NCBI GenBank assembly: GCA_028554755.1
Contig: JAPTOF010000004.1
Location: 20,454,001-20,518,000 of the forward strand
Source: Cordia subcordata
Lineage: Eukaryota > Streptophyta > Magnoliopsida > Boraginales > Cordiaceae
Direction of reading: 5' to 3'
DNA length: 64,000 nt
Shown here: positions 22,824 to 35,510 of the stretch, one piece after another
Numbering within the stretch: position 1 is the stretch's first letter
Layout: each line of letters starts with the position of its first letter
The notes under the pieces: generated by a model
What the model was told of the DNA's origin: nothing
Database searches by the model: none
What the model saw: only the letters and a program-made list of their open reading frames with translations
Position numbers and translations under genes: made by a program

Positions 22824-24494
22824 ACTGGATATCGAACAATAGATCATAATTAATAATCGAGCAACAAAAACTGGATACATGTGTAATATGTATGTAACAT
22901 TGGAAAAAACAACATAAATCGCACTTTCTACATCATTTGCATTTTGTAGTTTCACCCTCAAACTATAGTGATACAGCACTGTCTCAACCCTATCATACAA
23001 ACTCCATCGATGGGATGGTCGAACAATAAATAGTTGAGTTATGCGTAGCCTATTTGGATAATGTTTTTCTAGATAGACACTGTTTAATAGAATCTAATCA
23101 CTGCTTGTTTGACCTCTCAAATTCCTACGGGCCTCCACCGATGGGATGGTCAAACCTATGATTCGAGTTAAGTGTAACTAACCACCTCTTTAGTGTCTCA
23201 TTCCCAGTCATGTATCTAGACTTGAGACCTCTGATGAAGTAATGACTCTCATCTCCATGCTATGAGACAATCTATGATGATGAACTCCATCAATGGGATG
23301 GCCGAACATCATCAATGTCCTTATGAATATACATGTTAAGTCCACCTTGTCAAAATTAGGTACTTGTGACACCCTCCGATGGGGAGGTCAATGCCACTTA
23401 TCTTTAACGTGAACTGGATGTAAAAAGTTGTGGGGATTTCCATTTCCTTGTTCCACTCAATATTTTAACTTTAAGGGTTTTTCTTTATCCTTCATTTATC
23501 TCAATATTTTGTTTTAGATCTTAACACCCTTAGGAATTGGTGCATTCCACCTTTTGTTACTAAAACACATTCGATACTGTATATCTGGATTAAAATCCAT
23601 AGGTAGGCATGCTTTGAGTTATCTTGATAAGTCCATTAATATTTCGCGTGGGAAAAACGAGTAAATTACCAATTAGATGCATTGTTTCTTTAGGATCTCT
23701 AGTTACCAAAATAATTAGCCTAAGCAATCTCGAGGGACTTATCAAACTCAAGCCAAAACAACATCTAAGGGTTAGCCAATTTTAAACCATACTTGGGTGG
23801 GCATATTGCTACATGATAGATTGTAATAACAATACATACAATCAAACATGTATATAAATATTGCAAAATAAATATCCATAGCAAAAATTAAACAGTCCAT
23901 AATCAATGGCTCCTTGTAAATAAGCCTTAGGCTCAAAGCCCAAAGCAATCGGAACACCAAAACACTTCAAATAGCAGCAAACTGTTTTAGCTGGTAGCCC
24001 CTGGTCAGCCTACCAGTCGACCGGCCTATCCAGGGAATCAACATAATAGCCGGTTGAGTTAAAGTTGGCCCTTCCAGAAAGCTCTAGTACTTAGCTGATC
24101 AATTCCTGGGCGTCTGCCAGTCAATCGAGCCCCTTAAATAGCCTCAAACAATGTGCTCAGCAGCTTTTTCGGCTCTAAATCATTCTATTACAAGGGATTA
24201 CATAGAAAAAGAACCTATACAAGCTTCATCTACGACAAGAAACATAAATGTTGGCCACAAAATACAAGCCATATTCCCAATCCTATGCTTCTCTCAAATT
24301 GAAACTACAATAGCTTTCAATGCAAGAAAATAAATCCATACATTCGAACCATCGATGAGAACCAATATAACACACAAGCGGCAACCACAAAGGTTATCCC
24401 ATAACAAATCTAACATGAAATCACCACCCACAAGACTATTTCACTTCAATCTACTTATTATCATGTTCTTGGCTTAAAATATGTGCTAATAGAG
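22824..24494 (-). other. Copia-1 long leader with four CGATGGGATGG repeats
   Basis: No ORF of note. Four dispersed copies of a CTCCATCGATGGGATGGTCGAA-like motif (split here: CTCCATCGAT then GGGATGGTCGAAC) lie at 23003-23024, 23133-23155, 23283-23307 and 23373-23392. A further block at 24010-24125 carries GTCGACCGGCC and AGCCGGTTGAG, like the dyad modules of the Athila and SIRE LTRs. The region lies between primer site and gag, so it is transcribed leader. Confidence 0.6.
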
Positions 24495-24513
24495 CCTAAG
24501 CTCTAATATTAAT
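24495..24513 (-). other. Copia-1 primer-binding site, degenerate initiator-Met type
   Basis: Immediately inside the 5' LTR the minus strand reads ATTAATATTAGAGCTTAGG. This aligns to the usual copia site TGGTATCAGAGCTTAGG with G-to-A and C-to-T differences. It fixes the LTR at 24514 as the 5' one. Confidence 0.65.
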
Positions 24514-26225
24514 TGTTAGGATTAGGATTACTACACCATATCTATAGATCATCATGCTTTTAAAAAAATATTAAAGAACATATCTAATATGGTGGCGGAA
24601 CAAGTAATAAAAAGCTATTTGCACATATAAGTACAACATGATTAAACATATAAGCAAGAAGATGAAGTGATATACCTTCAAGAAGTTGAGGATCCAAGTA
24701 GGTGGCCTTTTTGCTTTATGTAAACTCCGTCAAAATAGCCTCCCAATTAGCCTTCTTCACTATTATCACTTTCTAAAGCTAGGATATATGGTGCTATGTA
24801 GTGGGCAAGCACCTAGGAGAGCTATACTATGTGAAAATTCTTGCATGCCTTAATGAAAGAGGCAAAGAGACACAACGGTGTATTGTTGTTAGCTCACTAT
24901 TTGCAATACACAATAACCCTATTTGGATAAGTTCTTAGAAACAATTAATTTCCAACTATACTCTTTCTAGAAAATAGGATATGCCTCATGGATAAGATAT
25001 CTAAGATATTCCTTTCTCTCTCCTATTCCATAATATCTAATTCCATGAGAACCGCTTGTCCTATTGAGATGCCCATAAATTTAATAAGAAAAAACTTGGA
25101 TAAAATCATTTTTCTCCTTCTCTATTAAATTTATGTCTCAATAAAGCATCCATATAATTAGATGATCCAAATTAATTACATCCATTGGAAATATCACTAA
25201 TAAAGGGATCAAAAGACATAATTACCCTTGGTTCCTAAAATGACCAAAATGCCCTTTCTACCACTTTGGCAACATGAAGGCCATTTTGACCTTGTTCTAT
25301 TTCTGCTAGAAGACCAAAATCGTACTCCAAGATAATCATTGGCTAAGCAGAAACAGGTCACAACAAGTAACTACTCTTTGACCAACTGAGTGAAATGACC
25401 AAAATCCCCTTCTATGTCCACTCGTGGTCAAGGCCAGTCAAAAGATAGCATCACCTTCAAGACTACATGTAGAACTTTGGAATCTCTAATTCAAAGAGTG
25501 ATCAACACCTAGTCATGGATCTCTTGATCTAGGAAGTGACCCACAAGCCAAATTTTCAATATATCCCTGAAAGGTAATATCATTAGATCTAGATTTATGA
25601 TGACCAATAAGACAAATTCAAAGGGGCACATAGACTCTGCTATTACACATGCATGTCTTGATTGATTAGAACATAGCACCCAACGTACGAGTAGACAATC
25701 TTATCACTGAAGATCTTTCCTTATGGTACATCAAAGTGCTGCACCCCAACTTCACCAGTTCATCCACACATGCTCAAGATTATGAGCATCAGTCACTCAG
25801 AAGTAATGACTATCTTGTCTTCTATATATGATGGCATGGTTATAGATGACATACTCACAGTGGTCCTATCTAATGCGTGACAAATGCACTAGAAGCAAAC
25901 TCCGAAAAGACCCTTCAATGACCTAGGTAGATAACCCCTATCGGGAGACTTGCTCACTATAGCCTTATCCCAGTAAAGTGCCCAACACTACCATCCGACT
26001 ATGGACATCTTTATGATATATCCAAGAACTAAACTTGGACCTATTGTCCATCCAGCCTCACTGCGCACCCAAGTCATTGGACTATATCATTGGACCTTTA
26101 CACAATGTATCATACATATACACCAAAGATAATATATGCAAGAATTACTCATAAATATAAACAACGATCAAATGTCTAGTCCAATATCCATATACAAGTG
26201 GTCTTTAAGGCATATAATCCCAACA
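24514..26225 (-). repeat. Copia-1 5' LTR
   Basis: Starts TGTTAGGATT and ends ATCCCAACA at 26225, followed by AATAC. It is 71 bp shorter than its partner, with indels and about 9 percent substitutions in the compared part. Confidence 0.92.
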
Positions 26226-26349
26226 AATACTACAACATGTAGTAAACACAAATTGTGTAATCATTGCTCTAGTATTTCAAAAGCATATTACTAAGCTTCT
26301 TTCACAAAAGAGACTTTTCTCTTTGGATAAGTCTCTTAAATAATAGCTT
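26226..26349. repeat. Old LTR-like remnant, right part
   Basis: Continuation of 14801-15435 across the copia-1 insertion, joined by the AATAC duplication. It reads ACAACATGTAGTAAACACAA, then TTTCACAAAAGAGACTTTTC, with no gene. It ends where similarity to the Athila-2 LTR begins (about 26350). Confidence 0.35.
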
Positions 26350-27778
26350 CTGGTTGATCGGCCAAATCAAAAACAAAAGTATTTAGGCTGGTTGACCGGC
26401 CAAGGCCCCTGGCTTGTTGCGAAATCAATTGTATTTAAGGACTTTTTTTAGCCCATTTGGAGTATGTGGGAACCCTTTTTTTCACCTCCCATTCATACAC
26501 CCACTTCTCACACACTAAACTCTACATTCACCCATCTCTAATACACACATTAACACACACATCTGAGCTTATTTTGGAGGATTATAACAACTTTTGGTAA
26601 ATATTTGCCCAAGATTGTAGAAGAACAAGCAAGGATAGAAGGGGAGTTTCCTCAACCTTTTTTCATTCCATTTCATTTGATGCTTGAGTAAATAGATTAA
26701 GGTGACTACACTTGTGTAATGGGTTGATTTTATATTCTTTATTTTGTGGTTCTATTGGCTCATATATATATATATATATACATATTTTGTTCTTAATGTA
26801 AATAGCTTTTTATCAATTCATGTCTATATGTTTGATATAATGCTTGAATGTGTAGTATGTATAGAAAGTGTATTTGCTATAAAACACCTCTAATCCATTT
26901 AATATTCATGTCTATGTGTTTGTTTATGGATTGCATGAAGTGGGTTTGCTATGTTCATGTCTATATAAGTATAATCATGCTTTATGGTGAATATAGCTCT
27001 AATCTTACTACATGTTGATTCCCAATTGTTTTTAATGGTGCAAATCAAACTAGTTGATGTTTGGATAGTGAGTAGATTGACATATTCATAACACCTTACC
27101 TTAGAACATGTAGATTGCGCTTTTAAGGCTCCAATCTGCTTTTGTGCCCCTAGATCGACGGAGCTTAAGTCTAGACTAGCCTAGTTCGAGATCCCATAGC
27201 TTTAAATCCTGCTAAGAGAAGTTTAGGTTGGGTTTGGTTGGCCGTAGTCACCCTAGGCTTTGTTTTTAAATCCAACCAATAGATTAGAAGCTAGGGTAGG
27301 ATGTTCTAGGACACTTAGGTAGCTTTTTGGTCCCTCCTATGGCCTTAAGTACATAAGGACCACATCGTAGAGTGTGCATGGTTAGGGATAGACCCACACC
27401 ATGTCCTAGGGTATAATTAGGTTTCTAACTAGTTGCTTAGTGTTAGAGCATTACTTAGGTAAGCCAATACCCAAATCCCATAGCATAGAGATAGAAAGTC
27501 ACCCATTCGCAAGTGTAGGTCACTCTATCACTTTCTTGTTGGTATAATCCCCCATAGGTTAGCTTAGTTCCCACTTTTCCTTTCTTGCATTTATAGTGTA
27601 ACTCCTATTATTTTCCCCTTAGCTCCTAGAAATCCAAAAGTACAAAAAAAATGCTTAGCTTTGGTTCCTTTTCAAGCTTTTTCTAGAACACACTAGCATA
27701 GGATTCTTCCATATTTCACTTCTCCCTTTGTTTAACACCTGCATTAGTACTCATTATATTGCACGGTCCTTGTCTAGG
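26350..27778 (+). repeat. Athila-2 5' LTR, both ends truncated
   Basis: Homologous to 31400-32812 of the 3' LTR: the GGTTGACCGGCCAAGGCCCCTGG segment (two parts, 26388-26410), the run of CACACTAAACTCTACATTCAC, the (TA)n at 26765-26780, and the segment TCTAGAACACACTAGCATAGG near 27684. It lacks the first 350 bp or so and the last 50 bp. It contains hairpin-family members at 27197-27214 and 27260-27279 with one or two unpaired positions. Confidence 0.8.
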
Positions 27779-29593
27779 CTTTTAGCAGAGGATGTCCCAT
27801 TGAGTTCAATGATAAGTGTGTTAATGCTTTTGATAGGCTTAAATCTTTGCTATCTTCCTCCCTGATCATCTAGCTGCCTGACTATAGTCTCCCATTCGAG
27901 GTTATGTGCAATGCATCCGATTATGCGAAGCAGCTTTTTTGGCCAAAAGAGAGATAAGTTGCCCCATGTTTTGTATTATGCTAGTAAGACTCTTGATGAG
28001 GCCCAAAAGAACTACACAACAACAGAAAAACAGCTTTTAGCAATTGTCTTCTCCCTCGACAAATTTAGGTCATACATCCTAGGGTCCAAAGTGATTATCT
28101 ATACCAATCATGTGGCATTAAGGTATTTGTTAGCTAAGAATCCTTCTTCAAGAGTTTGACATTGAAATCCAGGATAAGAAGGATAGTGAGAATTTAGTAG
28201 TGGATCATCTTTCCTGTCTTGTTAATGAGTCTTCTAGTGATCCATCCACTTTCTGTGATTCCTTTCCCGACGAGCAATTGTTTGTCGTCTCTCATCATAC
28301 ACCATGGTTCGCTCATATTGTCAATTATCTTGCACAGGGCGTTCTCCCTCCCATTGAGAGAAAAGAGAGAAAGATAGGTTTCTAGCACAAGTAAAACATT
28401 TCTTTTGGGAGGATCCTTATCTTTTTAAGATATGTGCGGATCGAGTGATTTGTCGATATGTGCACGAGGACAAGTTCGAGAACGTGCTGAGTATATGTCA
28501 CGATGAGGGTTGTGGAAGGCATTTTAGTGGAAAGAAAACCGCCGCGAAGGTCTTGCAATGTGGATTGTTTTGGCCCACTCTCTTTAGGTATGCCCAAAAG
28601 TATTACAAAAATTGTGTCAGATGTCAACAATTCGGGTCCATCTCTAGGAGAAACATGATGCCTTTATCCCCTATTCTTCTATATGATCTATTTGATGTTT
28701 GGGGTATAGATTTCATATGTCCATTTCCATCTTCCTTTGGGTATCAATACATTTTAGTGGCCGTAGACTTTGTTTCCAAATAGGTTGAGGCTATCCCTAC
28801 ACATACTAATAACCATAGGGTGATGGTAAAGTTTATTCAGGAGAACACTTTCTCTAGATTTGGAGTTCCTAGGATCTTAATTAGTGATTGTGGTTTGCAC
28901 TTTCGTCATAGGACACTTGAGGCCTTGTTGAGGAAATATTCAGTCACTTATAAGGTTGCTACTCTATATCACCCGTAAACTACTAGACAAGTAAATGTGT
29001 CCAATAGGGAGATTAGGTATATTTTAGAGAAAATGGTTAAGTCCGATAGGAGATATTGGTCTATTAGGTTGAATGATGCTTTGTGGGCCTACCGTACCAC
29101 TTTTAAAACTCCCATTGATATGTCTCTGTATAGGTTGGTTTATGGCAAAGCTTGTCACTTGCCAATAGAACTTGAGCATATGGTTTATTGGGTAATCAAG
29201 ACCCTAAACTTTGATTTGGCAAGAGCGGGTGAAAAGTAGAAGCTTGATCTAGAGGAATTTGAGGAGCTTAGATAGAGGCATATGAGAACGCCAAACTTTA
29301 TAAGGATAGGATGAAGTAGATCATGATAGGCACATTCTTAAGAAGTCATTCTCTCCTTCTGATAAAGTTTGGTTATTTAACTCAAGTTTGAACCTCTTTC
29401 CAGGTAAACTCAAGACACGATAGGACGGTCCCTATGAAGTATTGGTAGCCTACCCTTTAGAGCGGTCAAGATCAAGGATTTGAAGGATGGTTGAGAGTTA
29501 ACAATAAACGGGCAACGCCTAAAGGATGTATATGATCCAAGCATGGCTCGTGTGAAGACTATAGTGCTTCAAGATCCCATCTATGGAGAATGA
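27779..29593 (+). pseudogene. Athila-2 RNase H-integrase pseudogene
   Basis: Begins mid-pol with LLAEDVPFEF, then NAFDRLKSLLSS and LPDYSLPFEVMCNASD. RNase H follows ([19 protein letters not shown], then YTNHVALRYLL), a deletion of about 15 codons near 28140, then the integrase zinc region ([25 protein letters not shown]). The catalytic segments are [21 protein letters not shown], and a decayed [14 protein letters not shown]. Stops include W-to-TAG (28782), a Q-to-stop (about 28977) and another near 29237. The terminal ARVKTIVLQDP ends at TGA 29591-29593. Inactive. Confidence 0.88.
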
Positions 29594-31003
29594 TGATAAG
29601 TTGGTGATCGCCTGGCTGACAGCATGATGGTTAACGCTACTAGGAGGCAACCTAGGTTAAATTTTTCAAATTTGCACTTCTTGTTTTTTTCCTTTCATTT
29701 GTTTCATTTCTTTGGTTTTCACCCACACCAAAGTGTTAAATCCTAATTCTTTTTCCCATAGGATACACCATCACTTATTATTGCATATGCCAATGCAAGT
29801 TTGCATAGGCAATGCTTTTAATTTTGTTCCTTGTGAGTGTTTGTGGTTTATAAGTCACAGGGTTAGTAGTTGATTGAATCACCATTGGCATGGAGAGCTT
29901 TAAAGATAATGCAAGGTTGTATCTATCATTTCCCCACTTGTTCCTCATTTCTCTACCCTGTCCCCATCACCCTTACTTGCTTTGTGTGGATTATTTGTTT
30001 GTCGTGTGGTTTTATTTTATTCGCTTGAGGACAAGCAATGTTTAAGTTTAAGGGTGTGGGAGTTTGGTTCTTATTGGTTTATGTTTTTATTAGGGTAGAT
30101 AGCATTATGTTCTTAAAATAGTGAAAATTTTTCAAATTTTGATGCACATAGAGTCGTTTATTTCTTGGTTGATCATTGTGTTGGCTTTTGTGATGGACTC
30201 AATTGACTGGTGAAAATGAGTTGCATTGTGGGGAATGAATGGAGTGGCTTGAAAACTGTGTCTTGGAGGGGATGCCCTTGAAAGTTGTGGGGAGTTAGTT
30301 CCTTTAAGAATACCCCTTACAACAACCCCATGGCTTGGTAGGAAAGAGTGTTGAAAAAGGATTGTTAATATGAGTGTCCCTTCCTTGATTGGTTTTTTAT
30401 TATGTTCCTATGCCTTTCTTTTTCTTTTCTTTTGTTATGTAATAAAAATACAAAAATATGAAAGATTCAAAAAAATTTTAAAAAGTAAAAAAGGTGCAAA
30501 AACATTAAAAAGTTGAAATTTTGAAAAACAAATTGAAAAAGAGAAAAAATTGAAAGTACTAAAAAGTTTTGTGAATAAGTGCAAGTGACGCAATGTCAAC
30601 TTAGCACAACCTCTCATCTTTCTAGATATGTGAATAAGGCTTTTATAAGCCATTGCGTATGTATATTATCTCTCTTCTTATCTCTGAGGCTTTATACATG
30701 TTAGGAAGGCCATGTTAGTCGAAGGGGCATGAAATATCAACATCCTGAGTGCGTGCATTAGAATCCAAGGCTTGTGATGGTTTGGCTAGTCGGGAAGTTC
30801 CCACGAGGTACGAGGCCCTTTATGAGTAGAAAGAGGATCTAAAAAGGCTTGGGGATCTCTCCACAATAGGAATTCCCAATTTATGCTTCTTAGCCTAACC
30901 TTGATAGTGAGTCAATCCCTTAGGTAACCCTTCGCATCAACTTTAGAAATAAACCTAGGTTTGGGCTTACTGGAGGACAAGCAAGAAAAAGGTTAGGGGG
31001 CCT
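29594..31003 (+). other. Athila-2 3' non-coding region with two polypurine-like tracts
   Basis: No domain-bearing ORF. The internal polypurine-like motif is at 30023-30063 (GCTTGAGGACAAGC, then AAGGGTGTGGGAGTT). The LTR-adjacent one is at 30971-31003 (GGAGGACAAGCAAGAAAAAGG, then GGGGGCCT). The A-rich stretch at 30420-30560 mirrors the T-rich tract of Athila-1. Confidence 0.7.
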
Positions 31004-32855
31004 TGATGTGTTTTGTTTTTGTGTGTGTTTTCATTGTTATTTGTCTATGTTTAAAAGGTGTTTTGTGCTTTAAGATATGCATTATTAGCCTAAGCGGATA
31101 CAATTGTACATAGTTGAGTTTAAAGGTAAATGTTACACTAATGCATGCTTATTTTTCATGTTTGGTGAAGTTAGGTCAAAGCTCAGGGCTTGAATAGATG
31201 GTGATTTGATGTTGGAATCAAGCTTGAGATGTTCGGGACGTAAGAGAATCATAAAAGAAGCTTTTGGAGGCAACCAAGCAAAGAAAAGTACAACCGGAGC
31301 AAACCAGGATAAACGCGAGCAAAATCATCCAAGGCTCTGACCTAGCCGGTCAACCCCTGTCCTTGGCCGGTCGACCGGCCTGGTTGACTGGCCAAATAAG
31401 AAGCTAAAGTATATAGGCCGGTCGACATATGTGCTAAGCCGGTCGACCGGCCAAGGCCCCTGGATTGTCACAAAATCAATTGTATTTAATCACTTTTTTT
31501 AGCCCATTTTGAGTATCTGGGAACCCCTTTTTTCACTTCCCATTCACACACCCACTTCTCACACACTAAACCCTACCTTCACCCATCTCCAATACACACG
31601 TTAACAAACACACCCCCTAGATCTAAGCTCATTTTGAAGGCTCACAATAACTTTTGGTAAGGATTTGCTCAAGATTGTAGAAAAACAAGCAAGGATGGAA
31701 GGGAGTTTCCTCAACCCTCTTTTAGTCAATTTCATTTGATGCTTAAGTAGATAGGTCAGGGTGACTAAAATTGTTATACTCTCTGTTATGGGATTCTATT
31801 GGCTTATATACATACATACTTTGTTCTTAATATAAATAGCTTTTTATCAATTCATGTCTATATATTTGATATAATGCTTGAATGAGTAGTATGTATATAA
31901 ATTGGAGTGCGTTTTCTATAGAACACCTCTAATCCATCTAATATGCATATCTATGTGTTTTTTTATGGATTACATGAAGTGGATTTACTATGTTCATGTC
32001 TATGTGAGTATAACTATGCTTTATGGTGAATATAGGTCCAATCTTACTAAATGTTGATTCCCAATTGTTTTCAATGGTGCAAATCAAACTTGTTGATGTT
32101 TTCATAGTGATTAGGTCGACATATTCACAACACCTTACCTTAGAACATGTAGATTGCACTTTAATGCTTCAATCTGCTTGTATGTCCCTAGATCGACAGA
32201 GCTTAAGTCTAGACCAGCCTAGTTCGAGATCCTTTAGCTTTAAATCCAGCGAATAGGAGTCCAGGTGGGGTTTGGTCGGTCATAGTCACCCTAGGCTTTG
32301 GTTTTAAATCCAACCAATAGTTTAGGAGCTAGGGTAGAATCGTTCTAGGACACTTAGATAGCTTTCTAGTCCCTTCTATGGCCTTAGGTACATAAGGACC
32401 ATGTCGTAGTTCTAAGAGTGCAAGCTTAGGGAGGGGCCCGCACCGAGTTCTAGGGTGTAATTAAGATATTAGTTAGTTGCTTAGTATTAGAACATCACTT
32501 AGGTAAGACAATCCCCGAATCCCATAGCATACAGATAGAAAGTCACCCGTTCATAAATGTAGGTCACCTTATCACCTTCCTATTAGTCTAATCACCCTTA
32601 GGTTAGTTAGTTTTTGCTTTTCCTTTCTTGCATTCATAGTGTATTCCCTTTTATTTTCCCCTTAGCTCCCAAAAATCCTAAAGCATAAAAAAAAATGCTT
32701 AGCTTAGGTGCCTTTTTAGGCTTCTTCTAGAACACACTAGCATCAGATTCTTCCACATTTCCTGCCTCCCTGTGGTTTGGCACCTGCATTTGTACTCACT
32801 ATATTGCACTGTCCATACGCTTGCAAGACCTATTATAGCTTGCACCTTCAAGGTA
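31004..32855 (+). repeat. Athila-2 3' LTR
   Basis: Starts TGATGTGTTTTG directly after the polypurine tract. The GGTCGACC-type module is at 31341-31455, for example GGCCGGTCGACCGGCC. Hairpins are at 32234-32253 (one mismatch) and 32298-32317 (perfect TTGGTT/AACCAA). The right part carries CTCCCTGTGGTTTGGCACC, as in the other Athila LTR ends. The exact 3' end is unclear (about 32850-32860). Confidence 0.8.
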
Positions 32856-33948
32856 CATTAGCCCTACACTTCAAGATGTAAGATTTACATATTATGCAAT
32901 ATAACTTATGTTCCATATGTCTTAAAACATGTCTCTATATGTGTTATATGGCTATTTCTGCTTTCCTAGCATGTTTTTATAGTAAATTTTTTGAAAATAT
33001 GGACTATGATACACCAACATGTAAAAACAACGATCCAACACATTCCCCATGTGATTATCATGGTTTATCAATTCATTCACTATGTCCAAAGAACAAGGTA
33101 GTGGTTTAGGAATAGACTTGTGCCCATCATCCAAGAATCTAACCATATATTAACAGAATATCCATCTCAAATGCTCCATCGTCCTTTTTGTTAAAGAAGC
33201 TCTTGTCCTTCCAGCAGACTCTTCCACATTTAGGAACTACATCTCTATGGCTGTACATTTCAAAAATCCCCACTTGGAAAATATACACCTTTCAGGTATG
33301 GGCAAGTGCTAGTAAGTCAATGCGTAAGTCAAAATGGAATTGATTGCTCTCAGTATTTGGAGAATGATGTTCTACTTTAGTTCAATTCTTTAAGTGTTTG
33401 GCCAAAACACTTATTGTGATCAGTCACAAGGTTTTGTCATAATGATCATGATAGAATCAAAACTCGACATAGGATGATTGATTAAAAGTTTAACAGTTAA
33501 CTATACTCTTAATGTTATTCTGGAACATCAAATGTCATAAGGAATCCACCATTGTGCCCAGATTCATTCAAATGTTACCTTGCAACTATTCGGCTTATGA
33601 AGATGTTGGGAACCATTGTTAGACAATATCTTCGATTAGTATGAGGATAATCCTCATATTGCTGATTTAAGTTTGAACCCACGGAGTCAAGCATATGGTT
33701 GTAAATTTTGTTGGAAGATTGACTTCTATGTAATCATTTCGGTCACGTTTAATTATGAATTAAATATATTATTATTTAATTGTGAGCTAAGTAATATAAG
33801 TAATTAATTCTATAGATACTTAATTAAGCATATAATATTATAATTACTTATTACAGGCCACTAAATTAATTTTGACTAGTCCAGATACCATTAGATATGT
33901 GAATCAAATTAATTCATAGATGACTATTTATAAATTAAATATTGATTT
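32856..33948. other. Unassigned AT-rich sequence left of Athila-3
   Basis: No convincing coding potential; short frames lack recognisable domains. From about 33604 the sequence TGTTGGGAACCATTGTTAG could be an LTR start, but no second copy or matching end is seen. It is continuous with 44209 onward once Athila-3 and one GATTT copy are removed. Confidence 0.3.
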
Positions 33949-35510
33949 TGATGAGTTGTGATCTGGTGTGTGTTTGCATTGCCATTTACTTATATTTTAG
34001 AGGTGTTGAATGCTTATAATGATGCACTAGTGTAGTACTCTTGATAGGAATTGGCTTAAGCGTAAACAACTATGCATAGTGAGTTTAAGAGATAAAATAC
34101 TACACTAATAGCTTATTTTCAATGATTCAGGTGACTTTGGGTTAAGATAAAAATTGAACAATGAAAGGTGATGAAGATAGGACATGCACGGGTCTAAGGG
34201 AGAAGACTAAAGGCCGAAATGACGAAAAATTGGATGAAGGAAGTCAGCCGGACGCTAAGGAAGAATAACCGGTCGACCGACTAGGTCGACCGGCCACTCC
34301 AGAGAGCCCTTGAAGAAAGCCGGTCGAGTACTCCAGAGGCCGGTCAACCGGACGAATTTATAAATAAAGCCCGATGCGGAGCAGAAAACACAGAGTTTTT
34401 ACACACACTTCACACCTATTCTCACACACACTTATCCCTATTCCCTAGCCGCATCACACACCCTTTTCACATACTTTTCACGAAGAACCAAGCTTTGTTG
34501 GAGGATTCAAACGCTTTGGAATCGAGATTGTTTACAAGCTGTGTTCTAAAATCTCTAGGATGAAAGGGGAGTTTCGTTATATCTCTTTCATTCTAGTTTC
34601 TATTATGTCTGAGTAGGCTTGTATAGGGTGATTAAACTTATGTAATGGGTTAATTTTATACTCTTATGATATGGGATATGATGGCTGAATATATATATAT
34701 ATATATATGTTTTGATTTGTTTTGTTTAATTGGGTGTTCTTTCATTCATGTCTATGTGTTTGATAAAATACCTAGATGAGTACATATATATTAATTGAAG
34801 TTTATTTGTTACTAAACACATCTAATCCATGTTGTACTCATGTCTATGTGTTTATACATGGATGTTATGAAGTGGGTAGTGCTTTTATTCATGTCTATAT
34901 GCGTATTTGCATGCCTAGTAACAAGCATAATTTCAATATCACATGTGTATGAATGTTAGTCAAATCCTGCTGTAGTGATCTTAGAATGACGGAGTATAAT
35001 TTAGAGCTAATCTAGGTCGAGTTTCCTTTGGCTTTAAATCCAGCCGATAGGTTTCAGGATAGATTTAGTCGACCTTAGCAACACTAGGTCTTGGCCTTAA
35101 ACCCAGCCAACGGTTTAGGTACTAGGGTAGGTTCATTCTAAGCCACCTAGGAAGTTAGTTAGTCCCTCTTGAGGCCCTAGGTCATAAGGACCACGCCGTA
35201 GCTCTAGGAGACGTCGCCTAGGGACGGACCCGCACCGAGTCCTAGGGGGAAATCAGGACACTAACTAACAACCTAGTTAAGAGCACTTTTGATAGTTAGC
35301 CATCATCCCTTAATCCCATAGCATTTAAGTATGGAGTTACCCATTCATAAGTCCAAGTCACCTTAATCCCTTTCCAATTGTTAGTTTCTTCTTAATCAAC
35401 CGGCGTCCCTTTTTGTTTTTATTCATAGTTTAGTTTTCTTTCATTTACTTAGAGCTCCCGACAATCCAAACCTTCACAAGAAAAAGTACACTTAGTTTAG
35501 ATCTTTCTTG
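33949..35510 (+). repeat. Athila-3 5' LTR, 3' end deleted
   Basis: Matches 42473-44058 almost base for base. The dyad module is at 34268-34350, the TATA box at 34359-34366, and hairpins at 35028-35047 and 35091-35110. It has lost 20 bp of the promoter-proximal inverted repeat present in the 3' LTR, and the final 145 bp of the LTR. Confidence 0.9.
34359..34366 (+). promoter_or_regulatory. TATA box of Athila-3 5' LTR
   Basis: TATAAATA in the context GAATTTATAAATAAAGCCC, shortly downstream of a GGTCAACC dyad (34342-34349). The 3' LTR has the same box at 42902-42909, preceded by a perfect GCCGGTCGACC / GGTCGACCGGC inverted repeat (42863-42889). Inferred from consensus. Confidence 0.6.

Larger units (their letters stand above)
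15436..26225 (-). mobile_element. Copia-1: Ty1/copia retrotransposon with nested solo LTR
   Basis: LTRs at 15436-17218 (3') and 24514-26225 (5') start TGTTAGG and end CCCAACA. A perfect target duplication AATAC lies at 15431-15435 and 26226-26230. The order on the minus strand is 5' LTR, degenerate initiator-Met primer site, long leader, gag, protease, integrase, RT, RNase H, 3' LTR, which is the Ty1/copia order (integrase before RT). The LTRs differ at roughly 9 percent over the first 120 bases by eye, so the insertion is old. The coding region has many stops. A solo Athila-type LTR (19120-20809) interrupts the integrase. Confidence 0.93.
26350..32855 (+). mobile_element. Athila-2: deleted Athila-type retrotransposon
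   Basis: Plus-strand Athila element lacking the first part of its 5' LTR and everything from the 5' LTR end through primer site, gag, protease and most of RT. The LTR fragment joins pol directly at about 27778. RNase H, integrase, 3' non-coding region, polypurine tract and a 3' LTR remain. The left end is truncated and the right LTR end is approximate, so no target duplication can be identified. Stops, a small internal deletion near 28140 and frameshifts show it is older than Athila-3. Confidence 0.85.

Noticed and set aside
33604..33948. Start of another copia LTR (TGTTGGGAACC...)
   Set aside because: No second copy, primer site, polypurine tract or matching end can be found, so it is left as unassigned.
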